From NCBI GenBank assembly GCA_023665245.1, contig JAMPEH010000037.1, forward strand, positions 1-18,199: a stretch of 18,199 nt of DNA, in the 5' to 3' direction. The stretch's first letter is position 1. Each line of letters begins with the position of its first letter. The notes beneath the pieces are model-generated. The model had not been told where the DNA came from. It saw nothing but the letters and a program-made list of their open reading frames with translations, and did no database searches. This document shows positions 1 through 7,716 of this stretch, in pieces. This DNA is from Muribaculaceae bacterium. Lineage in GTDB: Bacteria; Pseudomonadota; Alphaproteobacteria; Rs-D84. Made by a program: the position numbers and the translations under genes.

Positions 1-340
1 GCGGATCTATATAAATAACGTCAATCTTTCCCTTATGCGTTTTTTCAAGAAGATATAGGCTATGTAAATTATCGCCTTCAAGCAAAAAATTGTACGGTTT
101 TTCGGGTGCGGCAGAAATCTCCCGTTCTTTCACTTCCGTAAAAACAGGTATATGTGTCCGCATTTGCACGTCCACTTTTTCCTCATGCTCTTCCCACACA
201 AGACCGTACTTTTTGGAATTAAGCTCGTTTTCAATCTCACCCAACGCAATAAGCATTTCGTCATCGTTCTTGTGTTCTTCTTTTATTTTATCCAAAAACT
301 CAAGCATCCGCTTACGTTTCATTTGTGAAAGATTAGGCAT
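1..340 (-). CDS. Type III restriction-modification DNA methyltransferase (Mod), N-terminal part
   Basis: This is the first 113 codons of a gene that runs off the left edge; it is open to the edge. The N-terminus is a charged helical region. It is followed by a segment containing KYGLVWEEHEEKVDV and then NFLLEGDNLHSLYLLEKTHK and IDVIYIDP. The last pieces match the start of the N6-adenine methyltransferase domain of type III Mod subunits, where the S-adenosylmethionine region and the catalytic DPPY motif follow. The visible end reaches the DP of that motif. Mod would methylate adenine in the recognition site and, with a Res subunit, form the restriction complex; Res is outside the window. The ATG at 338-340 overlaps the end of the DUF2971 gene by 8 bases, so translation is probably coupled. 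I am confident of the family and cannot judge whether the rest is intact. Confidence 0.9.
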   Translation of the reverse strand, partial: MPNLSQMKRKRMLEFLDKIKEEHKNDDEMLIALGEIENELNSKKYGLVWEEHEEKVDVQMRTHIPVFTEVKEREISAAPEKPYNFLLEGDNLHSLYLLEKTHKGKIDVIYIDP

Positions 341-1352
341 TAGTATTATCCCCCGTAATTTCAATCATACCCAATCCACCATTGTTATCAATAACAGATT
401 GAAATATATGTTTGATTCCTGCACATTTCGCAGAATCAATCACTATACGTTTGTCGTTTTCGCTGATTTTCAGACCCAATATAATGCCGTAAGGAATCCA
501 TTCACGCATCACTGGTTCTTTCATTAAGCAAGGTAAAATCATTCTCCACTCGGCATCATACTCATGACATTTAGATTTTATAAGCGTAACTTTTTCTTTT
601 TCCCATACACAGGGATTGAGTTGCGACAACACTTCTTCTGAAGTCAAATTAGGATAAACATGCCTTAAAAAATATTCATGCGCTAAATTGTAGGCATACT
701 TTGTCGCATCATATCTCGTTTCGGAATAATACATAGGATATAATGGCGTTCCAAATTTGTTTATCCCACAATTTAGACATTTATCTTGTTTGCCGCATAA
801 AAACTTTTCATCATCTTGCAAACTATATACCAAACAAAAACCTCTATATTGGTCGGCATATTTTAACCACATAGTTTCATTCAAGCCACTTTCGGAAAAG
901 CACACAGACATTGAAGTGTTTCGTATTAGCGGTTGAATCTCACTCGTCATAAATGATACTAATACGTTAAAGAACTGTTCTGTTGAAGTTTGATTGATTT
1001 CCTTAATTTTACTTTCAATTATTTTACCATCCACGCCTTTTTGCACACAAATCTGCTTAAAAATTCCAACGGCAGCTTCCTTAGAATTCTCCGTGCTCAT
1101 TAATTGTTGATAAATATTTTTATAGTCAATGTGTAAATAAGTATCAAAAGGGTCGTCATAGTAACTTGATCGTGAGAAATACAGCTTATTATTTTGCAAC
1201 GCATCAATATTATTTACCGTAATAGCACGATAACGATAGATAAATGCAGGATACTTGATAGTTGCCTTTAGTTTATTAAAATCGGCTTCCGAATTTTGTC
1301 CATCAAGTGAACATAATGTATCCCAAAATAATTTTCTTTCTGTGTCAATCAA
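333..1352 (-). CDS. DUF2971 family protein, middle gene of the RM operon
   Basis: This 339-residue protein has hallmarks I associate with DUF2971. YRYRAI lies at residues 39-44. It is followed by LYFSRSSYYDDPFD at 57-70, a typical 'what remains visible when the item falls into range' segment in this family. MWLKYADQYRGFCLVY lies at 161-176, and EYDAEWR is near 264-270. No membrane segment or signal peptide is seen. The biochemical function of the family is unknown to me. The start is TTG at 1350-1352: a GGAGG lies 6 bases upstream (complement of 1359-1363), and no better start exists nearby. The gene overlaps the regulator by 8 bases on one side and mod by 8 bases on the other, so all three form one translationally coupled operon. 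That linkage suggests a role in the restriction-modification system or in its control, but this is inference. Confidence 0.8.
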   Translation of the reverse strand: MIDTERKLFWDTLCSLDGQNSEADFNKLKATIKYPAFIYRYRAITVNNIDALQNNKLYFSRSSYYDDPFDTYLHIDYKNIYQQLMSTENSKEAAVGIFKQICVQKGVDGKIIESKIKEINQTSTEQFFNVLVSFMTSEIQPLIRNTSMSVCFSESGLNETMWLKYADQYRGFCLVYSLQDDEKFLCGKQDKCLNCGINKFGTPLYPMYYSETRYDATKYAYNLAHEYFLRHVYPNLTSEEVLSQLNPCVWEKEKVTLIKSKCHEYDAEWRMILPCLMKEPVMREWIPYGIILGLKISENDKRIVIDSAKCAGIKHIFQSVIDNNGGLGMIEITGDNTNA

Positions 1353-1557
1353 TTTTATCCTCCACGATTTCCATAATATCGGATATATCGCATTCCAACG
1401 CTTTACAAATTTTAAGTAATACTTCTAAATTCACATTCTCGTTTCTTCCGAGCTTTGCCATAGCAGTGGTCGTAATTCCTGCCGCTTTGCGCAAATCCTC
1501 TTTTTTCATATCTTTATCAATCAGTAGTTTCCACAACTTTTTATAGCTCGCCGCCAT
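1345..1557 (-). CDS. XRE/Cro-CI family helix-turn-helix regulator
   Basis: This 70-residue protein is essentially one Cro/CI-type DNA-binding domain. The N-terminal KKLWKLLIDKDMKKEDLRKAAGI is followed by the recognition-helix segment TTTAMAKLGRNENVNLEVLLKI, and it ends in CDISDIMEI. This is the compact HTH_26-like form common in Firmicutes ahead of DNA methyltransferase genes. It starts at the ATG at 1555-1557, with a TAGGAG ribosome binding site about 10 bases upstream. It is the first gene of the operon, so it probably controls its own promoter and the timing of DUF2971 and mod expression, as C proteins do in other RM systems. The palindrome at 1626-1642 is the obvious operator candidate. 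Its last bases overlap the TTG start of the DUF2971 gene. Confidence 0.88.
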   Translation of the reverse strand: MAASYKKLWKLLIDKDMKKEDLRKAAGITTTAMAKLGRNENVNLEVLLKICKALECDISDIMEIVEDKID

Positions 1558-1591
1558 AGTAAAATCTCCTACTTGTTAATTAGATATTTTT

Positions 1592-1620
1592 ATTATAACA
1601 CACTGTATACAATAGCGCAA
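1592..1620 (-). promoter_or_regulatory. Promoter of the regulator-DUF2971-mod operon
   Basis: Read on the minus strand, there is a perfect TATAAT (complement of 1592-1597) preceded by TGT, giving an extended -10. A 17-base spacer separates it from TTGCGC (complement of 1615-1620), a weak -35 sharing only TTG with consensus. The extended -10 compensates for this. The leader to the regulator ATG is short. This is the only good promoter seen in the 1558-1763 gap. Confidence 0.7.
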
Positions 1621-1625
1621 GATTA

Positions 1626-1642
1626 TCTCTAAATTTTAGAGA
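1626..1642. repeat. Short palindrome upstream of the RM promoter, candidate operator
   Basis: TCTCTAAA and TTTAGAGA face each other across a single T, giving 8-bp perfect arms. The palindrome sits just upstream of the -35 element of the regulator promoter. Its size and symmetry fit a dimeric XRE regulator, and there is no T-run to suggest a terminator. Operator function is inferred from position only. Confidence 0.5.
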
Positions 1643-1654
1643 ATAATTTCCGCA

Positions 1655-1690
1655 ATGTAAAAACGACTCTACACATTCGTAAAGTCGTTT
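1655..1690 (-). terminator. Probable rho-independent terminator of the CBASS operon
   Basis: AAACGACT (1661-1668) and AGTCGTTT (1683-1690) form an 8-bp stem around a 14-base loop. On the minus strand the stem runs into a short U-tract (GTTTTTAC). It lies about 75 bases beyond the stop of the JAMM protease gene, where an operon end is expected. The loop is long and the U-tract short, so termination may be partial. Confidence 0.5.
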
Positions 1691-1763
1691 ATGTTCAAGC
1701 TTGCTGTTTACTTAATTATTTATGTTGTTGCAATTATGTAACAAGAATATCTAACTTGTTTTT

Positions 1764-2234
1764 TTAAACACTAATTTGTTCACACAATTTTACTTCATTT
1801 TCGATAAAAATATATACATTCATATCTTTATTATCCGAGCCACCAACAATAACCATTATAGGCTCCGGGCATTTCAGTTTTTTATCTTTAGAATTAAGCT
1901 CTATTTGTCTTAAATCTTGGCAACTCGCAGTTGGGCTACAGTATGGATGTAAATGCCAATCGCCCAAATAATATTGACCGTCTTTCCACTTCTTTTCAAA
2001 ATAATTTTTTGTTCCGAAAATACCTCTTAAAAAACTTGCTCTTCCAAAAACAGAATCTTTAGGCGGTTTACAAAATTCGGTTATAGTAGCATTTAATAAA
2101 TTCTCAGAATAATAACCACATATCATTCCGCCAGTTTCGCAGCAATTGTTCCGTAAATGACTTTCCACATAGTTTAACAGGTCATTTTCTTCAAATTGTA
2201 TGGCGATATTTTTGTACTTAAAAAGCTTCATCAA
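1764..2234 (-). CDS. cap3: Cap3-type JAMM (JAB/MPN) isopeptidase of type II CBASS
   Basis: This 156-residue protein carries a complete JAMM metalloprotease signature: Glu33 in ETGGMICG, then His94-Leu-His96, exactly seven residues, Ser104, two residues and Asp107 (HLHPYCSPTASCQD). The two His and the Asp should bind zinc, and the Glu should act as general base. In type II CBASS, Cap3 removes the CD-NTase from proteins to which Cap2 has conjugated it, limiting activation. The length is normal for a stand-alone JAB protein of this type. It starts inside the last codons of cap2 with a 17-base overlap, so the two opposing activities are translationally coupled. It is the last gene of the operon and is followed by a terminator candidate. 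I see no missing active-site residue. Confidence 0.93.
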   Translation of the reverse strand: MMKLFKYKNIAIQFEENDLLNYVESHLRNNCCETGGMICGYYSENLLNATITEFCKPPKDSVFGRASFLRGIFGTKNYFEKKWKDGQYYLGDWHLHPYCSPTASCQDLRQIELNSKDKKLKCPEPIMVIVGGSDNKDMNVYIFIENEVKLCEQISV

Positions 2235-3960
2235 TACTTATTTCAATAGCCCCATTTTCAGCCTGTTCAAATGCCTTAATTGCACACGCCTTGGGATTTT
2301 CTAAATCCTTAACAATTTCTTTTACAAAAATTGATGACCACAAATTAACGTCTGAATCCATTGCTGGGAACACTGGATGATAACACCCTATACCTTCCAT
2401 TATCAAATTCTCTTCTTTAACGTCCTGAACGTATTTATCGTAAAATTCTTTTGTTCGCTTAAAAAACAAATCGGAATCAATGGTTTTTGCAAACTGTTTA
2501 TAGAATAAAAAACCTTTAGCTCCATAAGTAAATGCGCCAATATAAAAATGTTTATCTGCTTTAAATTCATACTGTGATAACAGTTCAACAACTTCGTCTT
2601 CCGCGGTACAATCAATTATCACGTCACAGTCATCTAAAAAAGCAATATTATCATTATCTAAATACTTATCTTTTGCGACAACTCTAGTAGATGGGCTATT
2701 CTGCGCTAATCTATCAGCCATAGCCTTAGCTTTATTTTTACCTAAATCACTTAAAGTTAAAATGTGTCTTGATAAATTGCCAACTTGTAAAGTATCACCA
2801 TCAATAATTTTTATATTTTGTATCCCTTGTCTTGAAAGCAATTCACATACGAATCCACCTAAAGCTCCAACACCTATAACAGCATAAGTCGATTTTCTAA
2901 GTTCTTTCTGCACTATACCTCTGGTTCTAATTATGCTATCATCCCAGTTATTAGTTTTACTCCAAGATATTTCTCCCCGAAGAGCACCTTTTAAATAGGA
3001 TTTAAATCCATCCTTACTCTTACGAAAGCCGTTGCGCGGAAAGCATAGCGGTGGAATATTACACATTATCCAATAATAGCTTTTAAATTCCTCACCATGC
3101 TTTTCAGGTATTGGGCCACCTAACAATAAATAAAAATCATTGCGTCTATAATTACTGCCCTTCCATAAAAGCGAACAAACTATATCAAGTAGCTTTATAT
3201 TTTGATTATTGCAAATCTTTAATAATTCTTCCCAAGTTATGGGATACTGCCAAGGTTTTTTGATAGGAAACTCATTACAAATTACCCAGATTGCCTTTTT
3301 ATTGGTTGCTTTAAATTGTTTGCTAATATCACCCCAATTAGCTTCTCTGCAGTCAACTTCACTTTTATCATAGAACTTATCTAAAACATAAAAACCAGTG
3401 TTATCATTTTTCCATCTTTGTAAAGTGGCATATCCCGTCTTGTAATTGAAATTAGACCAATCTTCAATATTTGCTTCTTTATAAATTATCTTATCCCCAA
3501 AATACAAATTAGTCGGAACTTCATAAGGATCCCCCACTTTAAATAAGCTGTTTGTTGCCGCACACCTTAACCAATTCAGCATTCTTTCTAAATACCAGCT
3601 AAAGCGTGATTCGCTTTTATAAGGAAAGTAGCTTGCCTGAAGATTAAGAACATGTTCAGGTACGTCTAAACAAGGTTTACCACTTCTGAAATTACATTGT
3701 TCTAAATCGGTATTATAAGCCTGATGCGGAAATGTAACCGATACACTGTTTTCTTTTGCCGGATAAAAATCAATATCTTTCAAGCTTGAAAAAACAATAT
3801 ACCACTCGCTTACATTCGGAACAAATTCACTGCATTCACTAATGGTAATGCTAACCTTCATCAATATCTCATTATTTTCTAAATGGATATCTTCTATGAT
3901 TTTGTATTGTGGATAATAGTCAATAACCGAACGTATTTCTCTTACTTCTTCTAATGTCAT
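2218..3960 (-). CDS. cap2: Cap2 E2-E1 fusion, ubiquitin-transfer-like enzyme of type II CBASS
   Basis: This 580-residue protein has two parts. The N-terminal ~160 residues look like the E2 domain, with the candidate catalytic Cys97 in GKPCLDVPEH. A linker follows, then a ThiF/E1 adenylation domain from about residue 345. The nucleotide-binding loop GVGALGG is at 363-369, followed by IIDGDTLQVGNLSRH. The candidate E1 cysteine is Cys526 in GIGCYHPVFPA. In CBASS, Cap2 adenylates the C-terminus of the CD-NTase, passes it through E1 and E2 cysteines and ligates it to target molecules, priming signal synthesis. The substrate gene is directly upstream with a 2-base gap, and the reversing protease gene overlaps downstream. 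ATG start at 3958-3960. Both cysteines are present and the length is as expected for Cap2, so I read it as intact. Confidence 0.93.
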   Translation of the reverse strand: MTLEEVREIRSVIDYYPQYKIIEDIHLENNEILMKVSITISECSEFVPNVSEWYIVFSSLKDIDFYPAKENSVSVTFPHQAYNTDLEQCNFRSGKPCLDVPEHVLNLQASYFPYKSESRFSWYLERMLNWLRCAATNSLFKVGDPYEVPTNLYFGDKIIYKEANIEDWSNFNYKTGYATLQRWKNDNTGFYVLDKFYDKSEVDCREANWGDISKQFKATNKKAIWVICNEFPIKKPWQYPITWEELLKICNNQNIKLLDIVCSLLWKGSNYRRNDFYLLLGGPIPEKHGEEFKSYYWIMCNIPPLCFPRNGFRKSKDGFKSYLKGALRGEISWSKTNNWDDSIIRTRGIVQKELRKSTYAVIGVGALGGFVCELLSRQGIQNIKIIDGDTLQVGNLSRHILTLSDLGKNKAKAMADRLAQNSPSTRVVAKDKYLDNDNIAFLDDCDVIIDCTAEDEVVELLSQYEFKADKHFYIGAFTYGAKGFLFYKQFAKTIDSDLFFKRTKEFYDKYVQDVKEENLIMEGIGCYHPVFPAMDSDVNLWSSIFVKEIVKDLENPKACAIKAFEQAENGAIEISIDEAF

Positions 3961-3962
3961 AA

Positions 3963-5039
3963 TTAAGCATATCTCGAAGGTTTATCGGGCTTCGAATATT
4001 CTTTACGTCTGGTAAATTTAGGCTCGGCATCCGATGACGGTTTATTGTATAAAGGAAATTCTGGTCCAAATATTTCACGCCATTTTAATGAACTTTCATA
4101 CAAATCTTGTTCCTCTAAAGCGTCTTTTGCTTTCACTGCTATATCTTTAATTGCCTTGATAAAGTTTTCATAATCTCCATCTTCAACGCGACTAAACACA
4201 TTGTGCTGAGGAACACCACGGTCACGTAAAAACGGCTTTTGGGTTTCATCATATGATGACATTGTTTGTAAAGTATAAGTTATAGTAGCAGCCAAGTTAT
4301 CATGTCCAACACTACAACAATCACCTATGAAATGCTCTAACGGATAGCTCTTTATTGTATCCGCGTTTTCGCAATAATTTTTCTTCCACCATTTTAATGC
4401 TCTCACCATACGTATATATTTGCCGTTAGTTCGTTCATTCATTTCACGAGTCCAAAGTATTTGTGCAATTGGATGGGTATCGTCCCATTTCCCTGCATCT
4501 TTATCAGGTATCTTCAATGGTTCATTTTTCCAATCTCCATCAATTTTTGCATATTTTTTTATAGCGTTTACTGTTGAATCAGCCCTAAAGAAAGCTTGCT
4601 CGTAAGCAGCATTATTGAAAGCTTCATTTAAAAATCTTTGTACTGTAATATTGGGCAATGCTGTAGGAACCAAATCAATACTACACTTCCCTAATTTAAT
4701 ACCAATTGAACGACCTTGAATCCTATATTTTCCTTTATAGTTTTCTTCCAAAAACGGAACGAACGCTGTCAATGCTTGCATAGGCGTCATTTGACGGTAA
4801 TCAAATCTCGTAACCACGACCAAATCCACGTCAAGTTTATCGTCTTTGTTAATTGGTTTGACACCAGTGTCCCTAGCAAAACTTCCTTGCAAGAACATTG
4901 AAATTATTTCTTTTGAAATTGTATGCGAATTCAACTTAAACTTTAATTCTTTATAAGCCGTTCGCAATTCGTTTTCCATACTTTCCGTAAGGCTGATATT
5001 TGAAATAAAATCATTAAATCTTGCTACGCATTCCATCAT
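3963..5039 (-). CDS. cdn: CD-NTase, cyclic oligonucleotide synthase of CBASS
   Basis: This 358-residue protein has the nucleotidyltransferase active site of CD-NTases: GSF at residues 52-54, Asp70 and Asp72 in KLDVDLVVV, and a third acidic residue at Asp122 in CSIDLVP. These bind the metals used to make a cyclic di- or trinucleotide after phage infection. The product then activates the SAVED protein encoded just upstream. The C-terminus (ending KPSRYA) is the part that Cap2 would activate and conjugate. I cannot assign the clade or product from sequence alone, although pairing with SAVED effectors favours cyclic trinucleotides. Two consecutive ATGs start the gene. The second (5034-5036) is 7 bases from the GGAGG at 5044-5048 and is better spaced than the first (4 bases). 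The gap to the SAVED gene is 9 bases. Confidence 0.93.
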   Translation of the reverse strand: MMECVARFNDFISNISLTESMENELRTAYKELKFKLNSHTISKEIISMFLQGSFARDTGVKPINKDDKLDVDLVVVTRFDYRQMTPMQALTAFVPFLEENYKGKYRIQGRSIGIKLGKCSIDLVPTALPNITVQRFLNEAFNNAAYEQAFFRADSTVNAIKKYAKIDGDWKNEPLKIPDKDAGKWDDTHPIAQILWTREMNERTNGKYIRMVRALKWWKKNYCENADTIKSYPLEHFIGDCCSVGHDNLAATITYTLQTMSSYDETQKPFLRDRGVPQHNVFSRVEDGDYENFIKAIKDIAVKAKDALEEQDLYESSLKWREIFGPEFPLYNKPSSDAEPKFTRRKEYSKPDKPSRYA

Positions 5040-5048
5040 TCTTCCTCC

Positions 5049-6215
5049 TTAATATGTAACACCTTTTACATAAGTTCTTTTTTGTATTTCACGCTCTTTA
5101 AAGCCATATTCATATATCGTGCATTGCCCAAAGTCGTTGGATTTTTGCCCCAATAAAAACATAATCTCCGCAGGTCCACGGTAAAATAAATTTAACGGTC
5201 CTACGCTAACTCTTGCTATTTCTTTTAATTTCTTAGTTATAGCATTCCCCAACGCATTGAATTGCCCCGAAGTCTGTATATCGTTATCATAGTGAATGGA
5301 AATAAGACTTTGATTTTCGCCGATAAATGAACGCACATCTTCATCAATATAGCTAGTAGTGCCTAATGTGATAGCCACGTTGATAGTTTCTCCGTCTTTT
5401 TTCTGTATTGATTTACAATGCAACTTAATTTTATCAGCTTGACCTATGCTCCACTTATTGTTTCTATTTATAAAAATCAAATTAGATGTTTTCTGAGAAA
5501 ATACGGCACCTGTCAAAAATGCTAATGAATAATTACATGCAAGTTTAACTTTATAGATTGTATTATTATCTAATTGATTTTTAAACCGTTCTATTTTGTC
5601 TATAATTTCCTGCACATTACTAAAGTCACAAATATATTCGGTTAAATTCAAAAGATTATTTTCTGGAAACTCAATCAATTCACGAGTACGAGAGTCATTA
5701 CTTTCACAAGCTAAAATACCAATAAAACAACACCTCTCAGATTCCTGCTTCTTAATGTACAAATTGGCATCTAAACTTGCCTGAACTGCCTGCACTTGTT
5801 TTGACAGAACTTTATGTTCCGTATCTTTAATCTCATAAGTTATCTGAGCTTTCAAAATAATTTCACGTATTCTATGAAAGAATGCAATAACAGCTTGTCT
5901 ATCATCGCGCTGAAAGCCTTCCTTTTTATCAAGTAAGGAATTTATAAACTCATCAATATTGTACTCGGGACTATTAAGTGAATAATCAACTACCCTATCA
6001 AACAGATCATCCTCGCAAATACTATCTATTTTGTCATACAAGCCATTTTCCATATATTCACTGAATAAATTATCAGCTTCCGCAGTTATGTAGGCGATTT
6101 CATAGGACTGAATTTTAAATTTCTGCAATGCAGATTTAAAAAGTTCAAAACCTTTTTTAGCTATTTCTAAGAGCATAGATTTACTTTTCTCAAGTATATA
6201 TTTTGATGACTGCAC
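5049..6215 (-). CDS. SAVED-domain CBASS effector with unrecognised N-terminal domain
   Basis: The C-terminal ~200 residues look like a SAVED domain, the sensor for CBASS cyclic oligonucleotides. They show alternating strands and helices, ending in LNLFYRGPAEIMFLLGQK, which matches the conserved 'FYxGPA..A..LG' signature, and then a YEYGF strand. The first ~160 residues are mostly charged helices (for example KKGFELFKSALQKF and RQAVIAFFHRIREIILKA). I recognise no HNH, PD-(D/E)XK, TIR or protease motif there, and no membrane segment. This is presumably the killing or signalling domain. A TTG at 6219-6221 would add two residues, but GTG at 6213-6215 has GGGG 7 bases upstream, so I chose GTG. It is the first gene of the CBASS operon. 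The SAVED call is fairly firm; the effector mechanism is unknown. Confidence 0.85.
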   Translation of the reverse strand: MQSSKYILEKSKSMLLEIAKKGFELFKSALQKFKIQSYEIAYITAEADNLFSEYMENGLYDKIDSICEDDLFDRVVDYSLNSPEYNIDEFINSLLDKKEGFQRDDRQAVIAFFHRIREIILKAQITYEIKDTEHKVLSKQVQAVQASLDANLYIKKQESERCCFIGILACESNDSRTRELIEFPENNLLNLTEYICDFSNVQEIIDKIERFKNQLDNNTIYKVKLACNYSLAFLTGAVFSQKTSNLIFINRNNKWSIGQADKIKLHCKSIQKKDGETINVAITLGTTSYIDEDVRSFIGENQSLISIHYDNDIQTSGQFNALGNAITKKLKEIARVSVGPLNLFYRGPAEIMFLLGQKSNDFGQCTIYEYGFKEREIQKRTYVKGVTY

Positions 6216-6221
6216 ATACAA

Positions 6222-6340
6222 TCCCCATTATAAAATATATAATATAATTTCGACAAATTTAAACAGTAAAATCAAAAAAGTCACATAAAAATATTTATTT
6301 CTTAAAATTAAACAAAAAATCAGTTATGTTTTCATAATAA
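6222..6340 (-). promoter_or_regulatory. AT-rich upstream region of the CBASS operon
   Basis: This stretch must hold the CBASS promoter because a strong terminator lies just beyond it. On the minus strand a TATAAT is followed at once by the GGGG ribosome binding site. It is preceded, 18 bases away, by TTGTCG. If used, it would give an almost leaderless transcript. Other AT-rich hexamers give equally plausible -10 boxes further up, so the exact promoter is uncertain. Confidence 0.35.
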
Positions 6341-6343
6341 TAT

Positions 6344-6373
6344 AAAAGCTCGGCATTGCACTGCCGAGCTTTT
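6344..6373 (-). terminator. Strong hairpin terminator after the activase gene pair
   Basis: AAAAGCTCGGCA and TGCCGAGCTTTT form a perfect 12-bp stem with a 6-base loop. On the minus strand the stem ends in TTTT followed by more AT-rich sequence, the form of a rho-independent terminator. It lies about 70 bases past the stop of the dehydratase-like gene. The symmetry means it may work in both directions. Confidence 0.8.
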
Positions 6374-6442
6374 ACTTTTATAATTCATTTTCGCTCTTAT
6401 GTTAAGTTATAAAATTTTAACAGAAATCAGGTCGCTTTGAAG

Positions 6443-7714
6443 TTATTTTTTTATTCGTCCATTATTTTCCCTTGCGGTGGCGAGCATTAATTTTATGCGG
6501 TTTTCCTGATTGACTTTGGTTGCCGACGGGTCGTAGTCCACCGCCACGATATTTTCGTCTGCATACTGCGTTTTCAACGTGCGCACCACGCCCTTGCCCG
6601 CAATGTGATTGGGAAGGCACCCGAAGGGCTGTGCGCAGACTATGTTGCCGACGCCCGTTTCGGCGAGCGCCGCCATTTCCGCCGCGATAAGCCACCCCTC
6701 GCCCATTTTAACGCCCTGATTTAACACCTTGTCCGCGCACTTTCTTAAATGCTCGAAGTCGTGTATGGGCTCGAAATTGCCGTCCTTTTCGAAGTAAGAG
6801 ATAATCTTTTTCTGCTTTTTATGCAGAATTTTGTACAAAAATTTATTGGCTTGCCAGAAAAAGCCCTTTCTGCCGTAAAAATAGCCGTCGTTTATGTTGT
6901 TGACAATGCAGTACAGCACGAAGTCCATAAGTGCCGGAACAACCGGCTCGCAGCCCTCGGAGAGCAGAAATTTTTCGAGATTGTTGTTGCCCAAATACGC
7001 ATACTTGACGTAGATTTCGCCGACTATGCCCACCTTTACCTTTTTTTCGCTCTTGCGCTTTACCGCCGCAAACGCGGAAATAATTTCGCTGTTTATGCGC
7101 TTGAACTTTTTGTAACCGTTATTTTTAAACTTGTCCGTCACAAATTTCATTACAAAGTTGCGCACGTCGTCGGTTGCGCCCGCCGCCTCTTCGTACGGCT
7201 TTGTCTGGTTGTAGCACCACATAATGGTGTCACCGTAGAAAATGGCGTAAACGAGTTTGAGCATGAGCTTTAAGCTCATGGGGAAAGAGCTGTCCTTTTC
7301 GAGCCCCGAAAAGTTTACGGAGACTACGGGTACGTGCGGGAACTCCGCCTTTAACGCCCGCCTTATGAGCGGGATATAGTTCGACGCTCTGCACCCGCCG
7401 CCCGACTGCGTGATTAAGACCGCGGTGTGCTCCAAATCGTACCTGCCGCTCTTTAAAGCGTCGATATACTGCCCCACCACGCAAAGGCAGGGGTAACACG
7501 TGTCGTTGTGCACGTGCTTTAACCCCTCGTCGATTACGGTGCGGGAGTCGTTTTTGAGTATTTCGACGTCGTACCCCTCCTGCTTCAACAGCCCCTCGAT
7601 TATCGCGAAGTGCCACGGGAGCATATCGGGAACGAGTATTTTATGCGTCTTTTTGTATTCGGCTTTCCATTTGGGATAGTCGTCGGTATAGTCGACCGTC
7701 TTTATCTCTTCCAT
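6443..7714 (-). CDS. 2-hydroxyacyl-CoA dehydratase-like / activase-associated protein
   Basis: This 423-residue protein resembles the C-terminal module found in large clostridial 'acyl-CoA dehydratase activase-related' proteins. It begins with HKILVPDMLPWHFAIIEGLL and carries a cysteine cluster NDTCYPCLC (Cys73, Cys76, Cys78), then QSGGGCR (Cys108) and a late PFGCLPNHIAGKG. These cysteines could bind an iron-sulfur cluster, as in the HgdB/HgdC-like dehydratase subunits. The start ATG is 2 bases beyond the stop of the activase gene, so the two are co-translated. Together they total about 1,400 residues, the length of the single fused polypeptide I know from related bacteria. Codon use is GC-rich, unlike the flanking defence genes, marking it as core genome. 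The real substrate is unknown; these proteins are widespread and poorly characterised. Confidence 0.82.
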   Translation of the reverse strand: MEEIKTVDYTDDYPKWKAEYKKTHKILVPDMLPWHFAIIEGLLKQEGYDVEILKNDSRTVIDEGLKHVHNDTCYPCLCVVGQYIDALKSGRYDLEHTAVLITQSGGGCRASNYIPLIRRALKAEFPHVPVVSVNFSGLEKDSSFPMSLKLMLKLVYAIFYGDTIMWCYNQTKPYEEAAGATDDVRNFVMKFVTDKFKNNGYKKFKRINSEIISAFAAVKRKSEKKVKVGIVGEIYVKYAYLGNNNLEKFLLSEGCEPVVPALMDFVLYCIVNNINDGYFYGRKGFFWQANKFLYKILHKKQKKIISYFEKDGNFEPIHDFEHLRKCADKVLNQGVKMGEGWLIAAEMAALAETGVGNIVCAQPFGCLPNHIAGKGVVRTLKTQYADENIVAVDYDPSATKVNQENRIKLMLATARENNGRIKK

Positions 7715-7716
7715 AG

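Noticed and set aside
6749..7273. Plus-strand open frame of 174 codons inside the dehydratase-like gene
   Set aside because: It is antisense to a well-supported GC-rich gene, has no ribosome binding site of note, and its sequence shows no recognisable domain. It is a shadow caused by codon bias.
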